DNA of 64,000 nucleotides from the NCBI GenBank assembly GCA_001724275.1, contig MEDZ01000023.1, positions 1-64,000 on the forward strand. Reading direction: 5' to 3'. The notes under the pieces were generated by a model. That model had not been told where the DNA came from. It searched no databases and saw only the letters and a list, made by a program, of their open reading frames with translations. Below are positions 16,744-26,369 of the stretch, piece after piece. The stretch comes from Gemmatimonadetes bacterium SCN 70-22 (GTDB lineage Bacteria; Gemmatimonadota; Gemmatimonadetes; Gemmatimonadales; Gemmatimonadaceae). The position numbers were made by a program, and so were the translations under genes. How positions within the stretch are numbered: the stretch's first letter is position 1; each line of letters begins with the position of its first letter.

Positions 16744-18131
16744 ATTTCTGGACACTGGATCGCCTGGCCCAGGCGCTGGCCGATGAACTGGACGGGGCAC
16801 GCCCGGAGGGGCGGATCGCCCTCGGGCGCGTCGTCACCGACACGCGGATCGTCGCACCCGGCGACGTGTTCGTGGCGCTCATCGGCGAGCGTTTCGACGG
16901 CCACGACTTCTGCGCCGAGGCCGTGCAGCGCGGCGCCGTGGCCCTCGTCGTGTCGGAGCCCCGCCAGGTGCATGGCCTGGGGGTCCCGGCCTTCACCGTC
17001 GGGGACACCACGCGCGCGCTCGGCGCGTTAGGCAGCTACCGGCGCAGGGCGTGGCGCGGGCCAGTGGTCGCCGTCGCCGGCTCCAACGGCAAGACCAGCA
17101 CCAAGGAGCTGGTGGCCGCCGCGCTGTCGAGCGTCCTGTCGGTGCATGCCACCCGCGGGAACCTCAACAACCAGGTGGGCGTACCGCTGACGCTCCTGGC
17201 CATTCCCGACGACGCCGACATCGCGGTGGTGGAAATCGGGACCAATCACCCGGGCGAGGTCGCCGCCCTCCGCGCGATCGTCGAGCCCGACATCGCCGTC
17301 GTCACCTCGATCGGCGAGGAGCACCTGGAAGGGTTCGGCGACATCGAGGGGGTGCTGCGCGAGGAGTGCTCGGTGTTCGACGGCGTGGCGCTCGCCATCA
17401 CGCCGTCGGCCCAGCCGGAGGTGGCGCGCGAGGCCCGGACGCGCGCCGGACGCGTCGTCGAGGCGGGATGCGACCGTGGCGACGTGTACCCCGCGTCGTG
17501 GGGGGTCTCGGAGGACGGGCACGGGTGGGCGACGTTGGGCGACGTGACGCTCCGCGTCCCGCTCCTTGGCGCCCACAACGTGCGCAACGCGATGCTGGCC
17601 ATCGCGGTGGCGCGCTCGTGCGGCATCGCCGACGCCGATGCCGTCCGCGGGATCGAGTCCATGCCCCCCCTCCGCATGCGGAGCGCGCTCGAGGCGCTGG
17701 GGAGCATGCGCCTGCTGAACGACGCCTACAATGCGAATCCCGCGTCGGCACGCGAGGCGCTCGCCATGCTCGACGCGATCGGGGGCGAGCGCCCGCGCGT
17801 GGCCGTGCTCGGCTCGATGCTGGAGCTCGGGCCCCAGGGCGTGGCGCTCCACGAGGAGATCGCGGCCCGGGCGCTGGCCTCGCGCGCCTCGGTGGTGGCC
17901 GGCATCGGGGAGTTTGTCGCGGCACTCCAGAAGCTCGCGCCAGGCGACCCGCGCGTCATCGTCGCTCCCGATGCCGAGGCGCTCTGGCCGTTGCTGGCCC
18001 CACGGCTCGCCCCCGACGCCATCGTCCTCCTGAAGGGCTCGCGCGGCACCCGGCTCGAGCGCCTCGTCCCGTTCCTTCGTGCGTTCGCTGGCGTTCCGGA
18101 GCCGGACTCGGCGCCCGCCAACGCTCACTGA
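16740..18131 (+). CDS. murF: UDP-MurNAc-tripeptide:D-Ala-D-Ala ligase MurF
   Basis: 463 residues. N-terminal substrate domain with DTRIVAPGDVFVAL, ATP loop GSNGKTSTKEL, the EIGTNHPGEV motif, and LNDAYNANPAS near the C-terminal domain. It attaches D-Ala-D-Ala to UDP-MurNAc-tripeptide. The D-Ala substrate requires alanine racemase, which is encoded far downstream in this window (39419), but no D-Ala-D-Ala ligase gene is seen. Octamer at 17036-17043. Confidence 0.95.
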   Translation: MNFWTLDRLAQALADELDGARPEGRIALGRVVTDTRIVAPGDVFVALIGERFDGHDFCAEAVQRGAVALVVSEPRQVHGLGVPAFTVGDTTRALGALGSYRRRAWRGPVVAVAGSNGKTSTKELVAAALSSVLSVHATRGNLNNQVGVPLTLLAIPDDADIAVVEIGTNHPGEVAALRAIVEPDIAVVTSIGEEHLEGFGDIEGVLREECSVFDGVALAITPSAQPEVAREARTRAGRVVEAGCDRGDVYPASWGVSEDGHGWATLGDVTLRVPLLGAHNVRNAMLAIAVARSCGIADADAVRGIESMPPLRMRSALEALGSMRLLNDAYNANPASAREALAMLDAIGGERPRVAVLGSMLELGPQGVALHEEIAARALASRASVVAGIGEFVAALQKLAPGDPRVIVAPDAEALWPLLAPRLAPDAIVLLKGSRGTRLERLVPFLRAFAGVPEPDSAPANAH

Positions 18132-18166
18132 CCCCCGCTCCCCGCCTTCCGACCCCAGGGCATCGC

Positions 18167-19309
18167 GTGCTGCACTTCCTCCTCAGTCGCTTCGTCGCCG
18201 ACTTCCCGCCGCTCCGGCTGATCAACTACATCTCGGTGCGGGCGGCGGCGGCGGCGGTCACCGCGCTCCTCCTCTCGTTCCTGATCGGCCCGGCAATCGT
18301 CCGACGGCTGCGCGCCATGCGCGTGCGCCAGGTGATTCGCGAGGGGACGCCGGAGACGCACCAACAGAAGGCGACGACGCCGACGATGGGCGGGCTCATC
18401 ATCCTGGCGTGCTCGATCATCCCCACGCTCCTCTGGACGAGGCTCGACAATCGCTACGTCCTCCTCGCGCTGCTGGTGACCGTCTGGATGGGCGCGATCG
18501 GCTTCCTCGACGACTACCTCAAGCTCAAGCAGAAGCGGGAAGGGAAGAAGAACGAGGGGTTGGTCGAACGCTACAAGCTCGCGGGGCAGGTCTCGATCGG
18601 CCTCATCTTCGGCTTCATCCTCTGGAAGTTCCCGGTGTCGACGCTCCCCGGCGCCTCGACGACGCTCCCGTTCGTGAAGTACGTCCTCATCGTCCCCGCG
18701 ACCGTCGGGCTGTCGTGGCTGTACGTCCCCTTCACGACGTTCATCCTGACGGGGACGAGCAACTCGGTGAACCTGACCGACGGACTCGACGGGCTGGCGG
18801 CGGGGCTGGCCGCGATCGCCATCGTCACCTTCGCCCTCTTCGCGTACGTGATGGGGCGCGTCGATGCCAGCGCGTACCTCCAGCTCTTCTACCTGCGTGG
18901 AGCGGGAGAGCTGACGGTCTTCTGCCTCGCGCTCGCCGGCGCCTGCATCGGCTTCCTCTGGTACAACACGCACCCGGCCCAGGTGTTCATGGGCGACACG
19001 GGGTCGTTGGCGCTGGGCGGCGCCATCGGCGCGATCGCGATCCTGCTCAAGAGCGAGTTCCTCCTCGTCTTCGTCGGCGGGGTGTTCGTCGCCGAGACGC
19101 TCTCCGTGATCATCCAGCGCGGCGTGTTCAAGTGGCGTCGCCGGCGGCATGGCATCGAGTACGCGCGGGAGCATCGGGTCTTCCTGCGCGCCCCGTTGCA
19201 CCATCACTTCGAGCTCAAGGGGTGGAAGGAGTCGCAGGTCGTGGTGCGCTTCTGGATCCTCGGGATCCTGTGCGCCTTCGTCGCCCTCACCACCCTCAAG
19301 TTGCGCTGA
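18167..19309 (+). CDS. mraY: Phospho-MurNAc-pentapeptide translocase MraY
   Basis: 380 residues with about ten hydrophobic helices. Signature motifs are TPTMGGL, the catalytic aspartates in FLDDYLKL, NLTDGLDGLA, GDTGSLALGG and HHHFELKGW. It transfers phospho-MurNAc-pentapeptide to undecaprenyl phosphate to make lipid I. GTG 18167 is the best start, because the family opens with a similar short hydrophobic helix. A 35-nt gap separates it from murF. Confidence 0.95.
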   Translation: MLHFLLSRFVADFPPLRLINYISVRAAAAAVTALLLSFLIGPAIVRRLRAMRVRQVIREGTPETHQQKATTPTMGGLIILACSIIPTLLWTRLDNRYVLLALLVTVWMGAIGFLDDYLKLKQKREGKKNEGLVERYKLAGQVSIGLIFGFILWKFPVSTLPGASTTLPFVKYVLIVPATVGLSWLYVPFTTFILTGTSNSVNLTDGLDGLAAGLAAIAIVTFALFAYVMGRVDASAYLQLFYLRGAGELTVFCLALAGACIGFLWYNTHPAQVFMGDTGSLALGGAIGAIAILLKSEFLLVFVGGVFVAETLSVIIQRGVFKWRRRRHGIEYAREHRVFLRAPLHHHFELKGWKESQVVVRFWILGILCAFVALTTLKLR

Positions 19310-19327
19310 CCCGTATCCCCCCTCGTG

Positions 19328-20701
19328 ATGACCGTACCCTACGACTGGACGCGCGGCGAGATCGCCGTGGTGGGACTGGGACGCAGCGGCGTCTCGGCGA
19401 CGATGCTGCTGCGCCGGCTTGGCGCGCAGGTCTACGCCTCCGATGCCGGCACAACGCCGGCCGGGACGGATGCGTCGCTCCGGGCCATCGGGGCGAGCGT
19501 CCAGTCGGGTGCGCACGACCTGGCGCGCGTCGCCGGGGCCGCGCTCGTCGTCACGAGCCCGGGCGTCCCGCCGGATGCCGAGGCGCTGGTGGCCGCCCGC
19601 ACGGCCGGCGTGCCGATCATCAGCGAGGTCGAGCTGGCGCTGGCCGCGATGCCGGGGCTCCGGTACGTCGCCATCACCGGGACGAACGGCAAGTCGACCG
19701 TCACCGCCCTCGTCGCCCACCTGCTGCGGAGCGTTGGGGTGGCGGCCGAGGCCGCGGGAAACATCGGCACGCCGCTCAGCGAGCTTGCCCTCCGGCCGAC
19801 GCCCCCCTCGTGGGTGGCACTGGAGGTGTCCTCGTTCCAGCTCCACGACACGCCGTCGATGGCGCCCGCGGTCGGCGTCCTGACCAACCTTGCCCCCGAC
19901 CACCTCGATCGCTACCCGAGCGTCGACGCGTATTATGCCGACAAGGAGCTCCTGTTCCGGCACGCGACGCCGGCGTCGCAGTGGGTGGTCAACGCCGACG
20001 ACGAGGGCGTGATGGCGATGGTCAAGCGTCATCCGGGCGTCCAGCACCGGTTTGCCACGTCCGGCCGCCTCTGCGATGCGTTCCTCGGGGGGAAGGGGAA
20101 GCAGCAGCTGATCGTGCGCGACGAGACGCTCATGCTGCGTCGCGAGCTCCCGCTCCTCGGCGACCACAACGTCGCGAACGCCCTCGCGGCGGCGCTGGCC
20201 GTGATGGCGACCGACGACGCGCACGAGAGCCTCGACGATCGTGCCCGGCTCGCCGCGGCGCTGCGGGCGTTCCGGGCGCTCCCGCATCGACTGGAGCCGG
20301 TGGCCGAGGTGGGCGGTGTCCTGTGGATCGACGATTCCAAGGCGACCAACGTGGAGTCGGCGCGCGTGGCCATCGAGAGCATGACCCGGCCGGCCGTGCT
20401 GCTGCTCGGCGGGCGGCACAAGGGCGAGCCGTATACCGCGCTGATCGGCGCCATTGCGCGTCACTGCCGGATCGTCTTGGCGTATGGTGAGGCGGCGCCG
20501 CTCATCGAGGGCGACCTGGCCGGGCGCGCGGCCGTGCAGCGCGTCGACGGGGGCTTCGACGCCGTGGTGCAGCGCGCGCGCGAGCTGGCGCGCCCCGGTG
20601 ACACGGTGCTCCTCGCCCCGGCCTGCTCGAGCTTCGACATGTTCCGGAACTACGAGGAGCGGGGACGCACCTTTGCGGCGGCCGCCCGCGGCGAGGGGTG
20701 A
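19328..20701 (+). CDS. murD: UDP-MurNAc-L-alanine:D-glutamate ligase MurD
   Basis: 457 residues. It has N-terminal Rossmann-like VVGLGRSGVSATMLL, ATP loop ITGTNGKSTV, the SSFQL block and a C-terminal LLLGGRHKGE plus LLAPACSSFDMF(R)NYEERG typical of MurD. GTG 19325 directly abuts ATG 19328; I used the ATG. It is tightly coupled to ftsW, whose ATG shares the final A of this stop codon. Confidence 0.95.
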   Translation: MTVPYDWTRGEIAVVGLGRSGVSATMLLRRLGAQVYASDAGTTPAGTDASLRAIGASVQSGAHDLARVAGAALVVTSPGVPPDAEALVAARTAGVPIISEVELALAAMPGLRYVAITGTNGKSTVTALVAHLLRSVGVAAEAAGNIGTPLSELALRPTPPSWVALEVSSFQLHDTPSMAPAVGVLTNLAPDHLDRYPSVDAYYADKELLFRHATPASQWVVNADDEGVMAMVKRHPGVQHRFATSGRLCDAFLGGKGKQQLIVRDETLMLRRELPLLGDHNVANALAAALAVMATDDAHESLDDRARLAAALRAFRALPHRLEPVAEVGGVLWIDDSKATNVESARVAIESMTRPAVLLLGGRHKGEPYTALIGAIARHCRIVLAYGEAAPLIEGDLAGRAAVQRVDGGFDAVVQRARELARPGDTVLLAPACSSFDMFRNYEERGRTFAAAARGEG

Positions 20702-21858
20702 TGCACGATCCGACGCAGGTGCGCGAGCGGTGGGCGATGAGCGTCGAGGCGCGCGCGCTCGTGCTGGTGACGGCGTTGCTCACCGCCTTCGGACTCGCGA
20801 CCCTGTACAGTGCGAGCGCGTTCGTGGCGATGCAGGCGGACCACGCCTCGACGTACTACTTGTTCCGGCAGCTGGCGGGAGTCGGCGTGGGCATCGTCGC
20901 CTTCGCCTTCGCCGCCAAGTACGATGCCGACCGCTTCCAGAAGCTGGCATGGCCGCTCATGGCGGTCACGCTCTTCCTCATGCTCCTGACCGTCCTGCCG
21001 TTCACCAAGTCGATCGCCCCGTCCGTCAACGGCTCCAGGCGGTTCGTCTTCGGCGCGTCGGTGCAGCCGTCGGAGCTGGGCAAGCTGGCGGTGGTGATCT
21101 GGACGGCGATGCTGGTGCTCAAGAAGGGGGACCAGATGCGGCGCCTCACCAAGGGGTTGCTCCCGTTCCTCATGGTGGTCGGCGTGCTCGACCTGCTCGC
21201 CTTCTTCCAGCCCGATCTCTCGGTGGCGATGATGTTCACCCTCCTCATGGGAATCGTCCTGTTCGCCGCCGGGGTGCGGATCGGGCACTTCATCCTGCTG
21301 GGGATGATGGGCGCGCCGCTCCTCTGGCACGAGGTCGAGAAGCGGCAGTACGCCATGTCGCGCCTCCTCTCCTTCATGGGGTCGGGCGACGCGCCGGAGG
21401 CCATCAACTTCCAGCTGCGCCAATCGCTGATCGCGGTCGGCTCGGGCGGCTTCCTGGGGAAGGGGTTCGGGGAAGGGATGCAGCAGTACGGCTGGGTCCC
21501 GTTCGGGTACAATGACTTCATCGCCAGCAACATCGGCGAGGAGCTGGGCTTCCTCGGGATGACGTTCATCGTGATCGTGTTCGGGCTCTACACCTGGCTG
21601 GGGTTCCGCATCGCGCACCAGGCCCGCTCCCGCTTTCTCCAGTTGGTCGCCATCGGGCTCACCTGCACGACGTCGATCACGGCCTACCTGCACATCGGCG
21701 TGGTGATCGGGCTCCTGCCGACGACGGGGCTCACCCTGCCGTTCGTCTCGTTCGGCCGCTCGAACCTCCTGCTCAGCTTCGTCCTCACCGGGATCCTGGT
21801 GAACATCGGGAGCACGAGGGAGCGGGTCTACGGCGCGACGGCGACGTCGCCGGGGTAG
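20701..21858 (+). CDS. ftsW: Septal peptidoglycan glycosyltransferase FtsW
   Basis: 385 residues, SEDS family, about ten membrane helices. Typical blocks are TLYSAS near the first helix, FQPDLSVAMMF with the key aspartate, NFQLRQSLIAVGSGGFLGKG and the C-terminal GLTLPFVSFGRSNLL. It polymerises lipid II at the septum with FtsI. The ATG overlaps the murD stop. Confidence 0.95.
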   Translation: MHDPTQVRERWAMSVEARALVLVTALLTAFGLATLYSASAFVAMQADHASTYYLFRQLAGVGVGIVAFAFAAKYDADRFQKLAWPLMAVTLFLMLLTVLPFTKSIAPSVNGSRRFVFGASVQPSELGKLAVVIWTAMLVLKKGDQMRRLTKGLLPFLMVVGVLDLLAFFQPDLSVAMMFTLLMGIVLFAAGVRIGHFILLGMMGAPLLWHEVEKRQYAMSRLLSFMGSGDAPEAINFQLRQSLIAVGSGGFLGKGFGEGMQQYGWVPFGYNDFIASNIGEELGFLGMTFIVIVFGLYTWLGFRIAHQARSRFLQLVAIGLTCTTSITAYLHIGVVIGLLPTTGLTLPFVSFGRSNLLLSFVLTGILVNIGSTRERVYGATATSPG

Positions 21859-21866
21859 GGGCGCGC

Positions 21867-22976
21867 GTGCGGGTACTCTTCACTGGAGGGGGGACGGGAG
21901 GGCACCTGTACCCGGCGCTGGCCATCGCCCGCGCCCTGGTGCGCTTGCGCCCGGACGTGCGCCCGCACTTCGTCGGGGCGACGCGCGGCATCGAGCGGGT
22001 GATCCTTCCCGACACCGAGTTCCCGCACACGCTGCTCGACCTGCACCCGGTGTATCGCTCGGCGCCCTGGCGCAACTGGCGCACGATGGCGGGGCTGGTG
22101 CAGGGATGGCGCCGCCTCGCGGCACTGGAACAGGACGCGCCGGCGCGGCTCGTGGTGGCGACGGGGGGGTACGCGGCCTCCGGCGCCCTGGCCTTCGCCG
22201 CGGCACACCGCATCCCGTACGTGCTGCAGGAGCAGAACTCGTTTCCGGGGAAGACCGTGGCGCTCTTCGCCCGCTGGGCGCGCGAAGTCTATCTCGGCTT
22301 TCCCGAGGCCGCCGGCGGGCTGCCGCCGGCGGCGCGCGCGCGGGCCATCGACACCGGGAATCCGATCGAGCCTCCCCCGGCCGTGCGTCCGGACCGGGAG
22401 ATGCAACGTACGGTTTGGGGGTTCGACGCCTCGGTGCGCTTCGTGGTGCTGGCGTTCGGGGGGAGCCAGGGGTCGGCGGCGCTGAACGGGCTGGTGGATG
22501 GCTGGATCGCGCACGGGCTCCCGCCGGGGGTGGGCGTGATCTGGGGGACGGGGCGCGATCATTTCCAGCGGCACGCCGCTCGCGCCGGGCGGCACGTCGT
22601 CGTGCACCCGTACCTGGCGCCGATCGCCGAGGCGTACGCGTGCGCGGACCTCGCGATCGCGCGCGCCGGCGCCATGACCACCGCCGAGCTGTGCGCCTGG
22701 GGGATCCCGATGTTCCTCGTCCCGCTCCCGACCGCCGCCGCCGACCACCAGACGGCGAATGCCCGTGCGCTGGCCGAGGCGGGGGCGGCGCGGTGGATCG
22801 CGCAGCGCGAGGCGACACCGGCGCACCTGGCGGCGGTGGTGGCCGAGGTGGCCCGCGATGCGGCGCTGCGCGAGCGGTGGGGGATGGCGGCGGCGCAACG
22901 CGGGCGTCCCGATGCCTCGGCGCGCATCGCCGAGCGCCTCTCGGTGCTGCTGGACGCCACGGGGCGCTCGGCTTGA
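21867..22976 (+). CDS. murG: UDP-GlcNAc:lipid I N-acetylglucosaminyltransferase MurG
   Basis: 369 residues, GT28 fold. N-terminal GGGTGGHLYPALAIA, central GGYAASGALAFAA, LQEQNSFPGKT, FGGSQGSAALN and a donor-binding RAGAMTTAELCAWGIPMFLVPLP are all present. GTG 21867 follows the ftsW stop by 8 nt. It makes lipid II on the inner membrane face. The 3' end overlaps a probable murC promoter. Confidence 0.95.
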   Translation: MRVLFTGGGTGGHLYPALAIARALVRLRPDVRPHFVGATRGIERVILPDTEFPHTLLDLHPVYRSAPWRNWRTMAGLVQGWRRLAALEQDAPARLVVATGGYAASGALAFAAAHRIPYVLQEQNSFPGKTVALFARWAREVYLGFPEAAGGLPPAARARAIDTGNPIEPPPAVRPDREMQRTVWGFDASVRFVVLAFGGSQGSAALNGLVDGWIAHGLPPGVGVIWGTGRDHFQRHAARAGRHVVVHPYLAPIAEAYACADLAIARAGAMTTAELCAWGIPMFLVPLPTAAADHQTANARALAEAGAARWIAQREATPAHLAAVVAEVARDAALRERWGMAAAQRGRPDASARIAERLSVLLDATGRSA

Positions 22977-23002
22977 GCGGTGTTTTCGTGTCCCGCTAGA
23001 TT
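22973..23002 (+). promoter_or_regulatory. Probable internal promoter for murC-ftsQA
   Basis: TTGAGC at 22973-22978, which contains the murG stop codon, and TAGATT at 22997-23002 are 18 bp apart. ATG 23012 follows by 9 nt, implying a very short or absent leader. This could give murC-ftsQ-ftsA expression independent of the upstream genes. Confidence 0.5.
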
Positions 23003-23011
23003 CCGCACACG

Positions 23012-24397
23012 ATGCGCCTCCTCGACACGACCGATCCCCGGCCGGTGCACTTCGTCGGCATCGCCGGCGCCGGCATGAGCGCCCTGGCCGAGCTGTTCGT
23101 TAGGCGCGGGATCGCGGTGAGCGGGTGCGATACCGCCGTCGAGGGAGCCGACGACCTGCGGCGCCTTGGCGTCGCCCTGCACGGGGGCCATGCCCCGGCG
23201 CACGTGGCCGAGGCGCGTGCCCTGGTCGTCACCTCGGCGCTGCGGCGGGACCACCCCGAGCTCGAGGCGGCGCGCGCCGCCGGCCTCCCCATCATCCGGC
23301 GCGCCGAGGCGCTGGGCGAGGCCGTGGCCGGCGGGACGCTCGTGGCCGTGGCGGGGACCCATGGCAAGACGACCACCACCGTCATGACGACCGAGGCGCT
23401 GGCGGCGGCGGGGTTGCACCCGACGGGAATCGCCGGCGGGCGCGTAAAGGCCTGGGGCGGGAACCTCCGCTACGACGGCGACACCCTGTTCGTCGTCGAG
23501 GCCGACGAGTACGACCGGTCCTTCCTCGCCCTGACGCCCACGGTGGCGGTGGTCACGAACGTGGAGGCGGACCACCTCGACATCTACCGCGACCTGGCCG
23601 ACATCCGGGCGGCGTTCGAGTCGTTCCTGGCGCCGGCACGCACGATCGTGGTGTGCGGCGATGACGCGGGCGCGGCGTCGCTCGACGTGGCCACCGGTGC
23701 GCAGGTCCTGCGCTACGGCACGGACGACCGGCACGCCCGCGTGGTGGGTGCCCCGGTGTCGCGCGCGGACGGGCGCACCGTGGTGCGCGTGTCCTTCGAC
23801 GGAGAGCCGGTCGGCGAGCTGCGCCTCCGGGTCCCCGGGCTGCACAACGTCCGCAACGCCCTGGCGGCGATCGCGAGCGGCTTGGCGTTAGGCGCCACGG
23901 TCGAGGCGATGCGCCCGGGGCTCGAGGCGTTCGGCGGCGTGGAGCGACGCTTCGAGCGCCTGGGGACGGCGGCGGGTGTGGAGATCGTGGACGACTATGC
24001 GCACCACCCGACCGAAGTGGCGGCGACGATCGCGGCCGCCCGGGTGGCCTTTCCGGGCCGGCGCCTCGTCGTCGCCTTCCAGCCCCACCTGTACTCCCGC
24101 ACGCGCGACTTCGCCGATGGGTTCGCGCAGGCCCTCGCCACGGCCGACGCGACCTTCCTCACGGCGCTGTATCCGGCGCGCGAGCAGCCCATTCCGGGCG
24201 TGTCGTCGGCGCTGATCGCCGATCGCATGGCGGCGGGGGGGAGCGCCCCCGAGTGGCAAGGGGGGCGTGACGACGCCGCGGCGGCGCTCGCCGCGTTCGT
24301 CCGCGACGGGGACGTCGTGCTCACGATGGGGGCTGGTGACATCACGCGCACCGGGGCGGAGCTCCTGCACCGCCTGGCCGGACGAGGCGGGGCGTGA
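23012..24397 (+). CDS. murC: UDP-MurNAc:L-alanine ligase MurC
   Basis: 461 residues. N-terminal HFVGIAGAGMSALAEL, ATP loop GTHGKTTTT, VEADEYDRSFL, the C-terminal DDYAHHPTEVAATI and FQPHLYSRTRDF are diagnostic. It adds the first residue of the peptide stem. Two exact octamers occur in the gene: 23098 (read as Phe-Val-Arg-Arg) and 23886 (read as Ala-Leu-Gly), so the same DNA word is used in two different frames of one gene. The usual murB and ddl between murC and ftsQ are absent. Confidence 0.95.
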   Translation: MRLLDTTDPRPVHFVGIAGAGMSALAELFVRRGIAVSGCDTAVEGADDLRRLGVALHGGHAPAHVAEARALVVTSALRRDHPELEAARAAGLPIIRRAEALGEAVAGGTLVAVAGTHGKTTTTVMTTEALAAAGLHPTGIAGGRVKAWGGNLRYDGDTLFVVEADEYDRSFLALTPTVAVVTNVEADHLDIYRDLADIRAAFESFLAPARTIVVCGDDAGAASLDVATGAQVLRYGTDDRHARVVGAPVSRADGRTVVRVSFDGEPVGELRLRVPGLHNVRNALAAIASGLALGATVEAMRPGLEAFGGVERRFERLGTAAGVEIVDDYAHHPTEVAATIAAARVAFPGRRLVVAFQPHLYSRTRDFADGFAQALATADATFLTALYPAREQPIPGVSSALIADRMAAGGSAPEWQGGRDDAAAALAAFVRDGDVVLTMGAGDITRTGAELLHRLAGRGGA

Positions 24398-25113
24398 GGG
24401 ACGTCACGCCGGCGGAGGGGATGGCGGCGGCGCCGCCCCGGCGCATCCGGCTGCGCTGGTACCTCCTGGGGATCGTGCTCGCGGCCCTCGCCGTCGGGAC
24501 CATGCCCTGGTGGGGACATGATCTCGCGTTCTTTAGGGTACAGCAGGTCGAGGTGCGGGGGACGCGATATGCGCGCCCCGCCGACATCGCCGCCCGCCTC
24601 GAGGTGGACACGACCTTCTCCATCTGGGGCAACCTCGACTCGCTCCGGGTGCGCGCGGAGGCGCACCCGCAGGTGCGGAGCGCGCGCATCTCACGGCGCC
24701 TGCCCAGCACGCTCGTCGTCACGGTGGAAGAGAACCTCCCCATCGCCCTCGTCCCGGGGCCCAGCGGATTCAAGGTGTACGACGATAGCGGACGCCCCCT
24801 CCCGCTCGACCCGGCCCGCTGGGGGGTGGACCTGCCGATCGTCCCGCGAGCCGACACCGCGCTCTTCCGCCTGCTCGCGGACGTGCGCGCCGAATGGCCG
24901 GAGTACTATGCCCGTGTCAGCGAGGCGCGGCGCGTGGGCAAGGACGAAGTGTACCTGCAGCTCGTGGATGTCGGGGTGCGGGCGATGCTGGACCTGAGCA
25001 CCGATCGCCTCCTCCAGCTATCTTCCGTCGAGGCCGACCTCGCGAAGCGCCGCCTGCGTCCCGTGGAGCTCGACCTGCGCTACAAGGACCTCGTCATCGC
25101 CCGACTTCCATGA
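24394..25113 (+). CDS. ftsQ: Cell division protein FtsQ
   Basis: 239 residues from GTG 24394, overlapping the murC stop. Short cytoplasmic Arg-rich tail, one membrane helix (about 22-38), then a POTRA domain beginning FFRVQQVEVRGTRYARPADI, with HPQVRSARISRRLPSTLVVTVEEN, and a beta domain. It links FtsL/FtsB with the septal synthase. Overlap with ftsA is ATGA. Confidence 0.88.
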   Translation: MRDVTPAEGMAAAPPRRIRLRWYLLGIVLAALAVGTMPWWGHDLAFFRVQQVEVRGTRYARPADIAARLEVDTTFSIWGNLDSLRVRAEAHPQVRSARISRRLPSTLVVTVEENLPIALVPGPSGFKVYDDSGRPLPLDPARWGVDLPIVPRADTALFRLLADVRAEWPEYYARVSEARRVGKDEVYLQLVDVGVRAMLDLSTDRLLQLSSVEADLAKRRLRPVELDLRYKDLVIARLP

Positions 25114-26369
25114 ACGTCGAACGACTGGTTGCAGGACTCGACATCGGATCCGCCAAGACGACGGCGATCATCGCCGAGGTCGTGGGTGACCTCCCGCGCC
25201 ACCCCGGCATCAAGGTGCTCGGCGTTGGGCAGTCGCGCACGACCGGGTTGCGACGTGGCGTGGTGGCGGACATCGAGGAGACCACGCAGTCCATCCGCAA
25301 GGCAGTGAGCGACGCCGAGCAGATGGCCGGGGCCAAGGTCGACGCCTGCTACGTGGGGATCGCGGGCGAGCACGTCCAGGCGATGATCTCCAAGGGGATC
25401 GTGGCCGTGAGTGGCGACGAGATCACCCGGGGTGACGTGGAGCGGGCCAACGCCGTGGCGCGGGCCCAGGCGATTCCTCCCGAGCGCGAACTCCTGCACA
25501 GCATCCCGCAGGAGTACACGGTGGACAAGAACGAGGGGATCCGCGATCCGGTCGGGATGGTGGGGACGCGCCTCGAGACCGAGATGTACCTGGTCACGAT
25601 CGGGAGTTCGCCGGCGCTCAACCTGCGCAAGGCGGTCGAACGCGCGGGCTACAAGCCGCTGCTGCTGGTGCTGGAGCCGCTGGCGTCGGCGCTCGCCGTC
25701 CTGACGGAGGACGAGAAGGAGCTGGGGGTCGCCCTCATCGAGATGGGGGCGGGGACGACCGACATCGCCGTCTTCCACGAGGCGAAGATCCGCCACCTCG
25801 GGACCGTGCCGTTCGGCGGGAACAACGTGACCAACGACATCGTGCACGGGCTCGGGGTGACGCAGGCCGACGCCGAGCGGCTCAAGGAGCGGTATGGCTG
25901 TGCGTACGAGCCGATGGTCGACCCGTCGGAGGTCATCACGCTGCCGAGCACGGTGGCGCAGGGCGATCGGCAGATTCCGCGCGAGTTGCTGGCGCACATC
26001 ATCCACCAGCGCATGGATGAGATCTACGACCTGGTGATGCGCGACATCGAGGCCGCTGGCTACGTGGGGAAGCTCAGCGCCGGCGTCGTGCTCACGGGAG
26101 GGGCGGCGACGCTCCCCGGTGTGAGCGAACTCGCGGCCGAGGTGTTCGGGACCGGGGTACGGGTGGGGATCCCGTCGGAAAATATCAGCGGACTCGTCGA
26201 TGCGGTGGAGGCGCCGCGCTTTGCGACGGCGGTGGGGCTTGCGCTGTATGCGGCGAGCCGCGTGGCGCTGGGCGCGGAGTCGCCGAGCGGGCGCAAGCTG
26301 CAGCTCAATGCACCCAATGTGGACAAGTTGGCGCAGCGCGTGAAGACGTGGTTGCAGGACTTCTTCTAG
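25110..26369 (+). CDS. ftsA: Cell division protein FtsA
   Basis: 419 residues, actin-like. N-terminal GLDIGSAKTTAII (phosphate 1), a 1C subdomain with GVVADIEE, ALIEMGAGTTDIAVF (phosphate 2), VLTGGAATLPGV (adenosine) and a C-terminal amphipathic helix KLAQRVKTWLQDFF for membrane tethering. It anchors FtsZ. Start is ATG 25110, overlapping the ftsQ stop. Unlike the tight coupling upstream, it is followed by a long gap before ftsZ. Confidence 0.95.
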   Translation: MNVERLVAGLDIGSAKTTAIIAEVVGDLPRHPGIKVLGVGQSRTTGLRRGVVADIEETTQSIRKAVSDAEQMAGAKVDACYVGIAGEHVQAMISKGIVAVSGDEITRGDVERANAVARAQAIPPERELLHSIPQEYTVDKNEGIRDPVGMVGTRLETEMYLVTIGSSPALNLRKAVERAGYKPLLLVLEPLASALAVLTEDEKELGVALIEMGAGTTDIAVFHEAKIRHLGTVPFGGNNVTNDIVHGLGVTQADAERLKERYGCAYEPMVDPSEVITLPSTVAQGDRQIPRELLAHIIHQRMDEIYDLVMRDIEAAGYVGKLSAGVVLTGGAATLPGVSELAAEVFGTGVRVGIPSENISGLVDAVEAPRFATAVGLALYAASRVALGAESPSGRKLQLNAPNVDKLAQRVKTWLQDFF

